From: Bacillota bacterium
Lineage (GTDB): Bacteria > Bacillota > Bacilli > Thermoactinomycetales > DSM-44946
Reading direction: 5' to 3'
DNA length: 6,197 nucleotides
Assembly: GCA_021793745.1 (NCBI GenBank)
Contig: JAJYSD010000088.1
Coordinates: 1 to 6,197, forward strand
Position 1 is the stretch's first letter. Each line of letters opens with the position of its first letter. Positions 6,195 through 6,197 of the stretch are shown piece after piece. The notes under the pieces are model-generated. The model was given only the letters and a program-made list of their open reading frames with translations, was not told the DNA's origin and did no database searches. The position numbers were made by a program, and so were the translations under genes.

Positions 6195-6197
6195 GCT

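Overview
The window reads as a chromosomal housekeeping and sporulation-associated locus of a spore-forming Bacillales bacterium. All genes are on the + strand. Protein sequences and gene order (asd, dapG, dapA, an RNase J gene, tepA, ylzJ) match the Bacillus subtilis asd-dapG-dapA-rnjB-tepA-ylzJ neighbourhood as I remember it. The GC-rich coding sequence and frequent GTG/TTG starts suggest a higher-GC relative, for example a Thermoactinomycetaceae-type organism; that placement is inference.

Layout. (1) Positions 2-3088 hold the first steps of the aspartate/diaminopimelate pathway: the 3' part of asd (aspartate-semialdehyde dehydrogenase, cut by the left edge), dapG (diaminopimelate-type aspartokinase) and dapA (4-hydroxy-tetrahydrodipicolinate synthase). 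They are closely spaced with no visible internal promoter or terminator, so they are probably one transcript, closed by a clear intrinsic terminator at 3103-3136. Together they convert aspartate to the precursor of lysine, meso-diaminopimelate for peptidoglycan, and dipicolinate for the spore core. In Bacillus the dipicolinate synthase genes lie just upstream of asd, which would be outside this window. (2) A candidate sigma-A promoter at 3162-3191 precedes an RNase J gene (3251-4930, TTG start) with its own strong terminator at 4948-4977. (3) A 204-nt gene-free leader (4978-5181) contains a sigma-G-like -10 element and a two-helix stem-loop next to the tepA ribosome binding site. (4) tepA (ClpP-fold serine protease) and ylzJ (small conserved protein of unknown function) overlap by 4 bp and end at a terminator at 6135-6166. 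(5) The last 31 bases hold a short inverted repeat, probably in front of the next gene (spoIIIE/ftsK family in Bacillus, not visible here).

I found no mobile element, CRISPR array, tRNA, rRNA or unfamiliar gene. No convincing new multi-gene system is present. The points most worth a second look are the structured tepA leader, with a possible switch that hides the ribosome binding site, and the intact metal-binding motif in an RNase J2-like protein whose B. subtilis counterpart has a degenerate one. Three of the five visible start sites (dapA, rnjB, tepA) are best placed at non-ATG codons.
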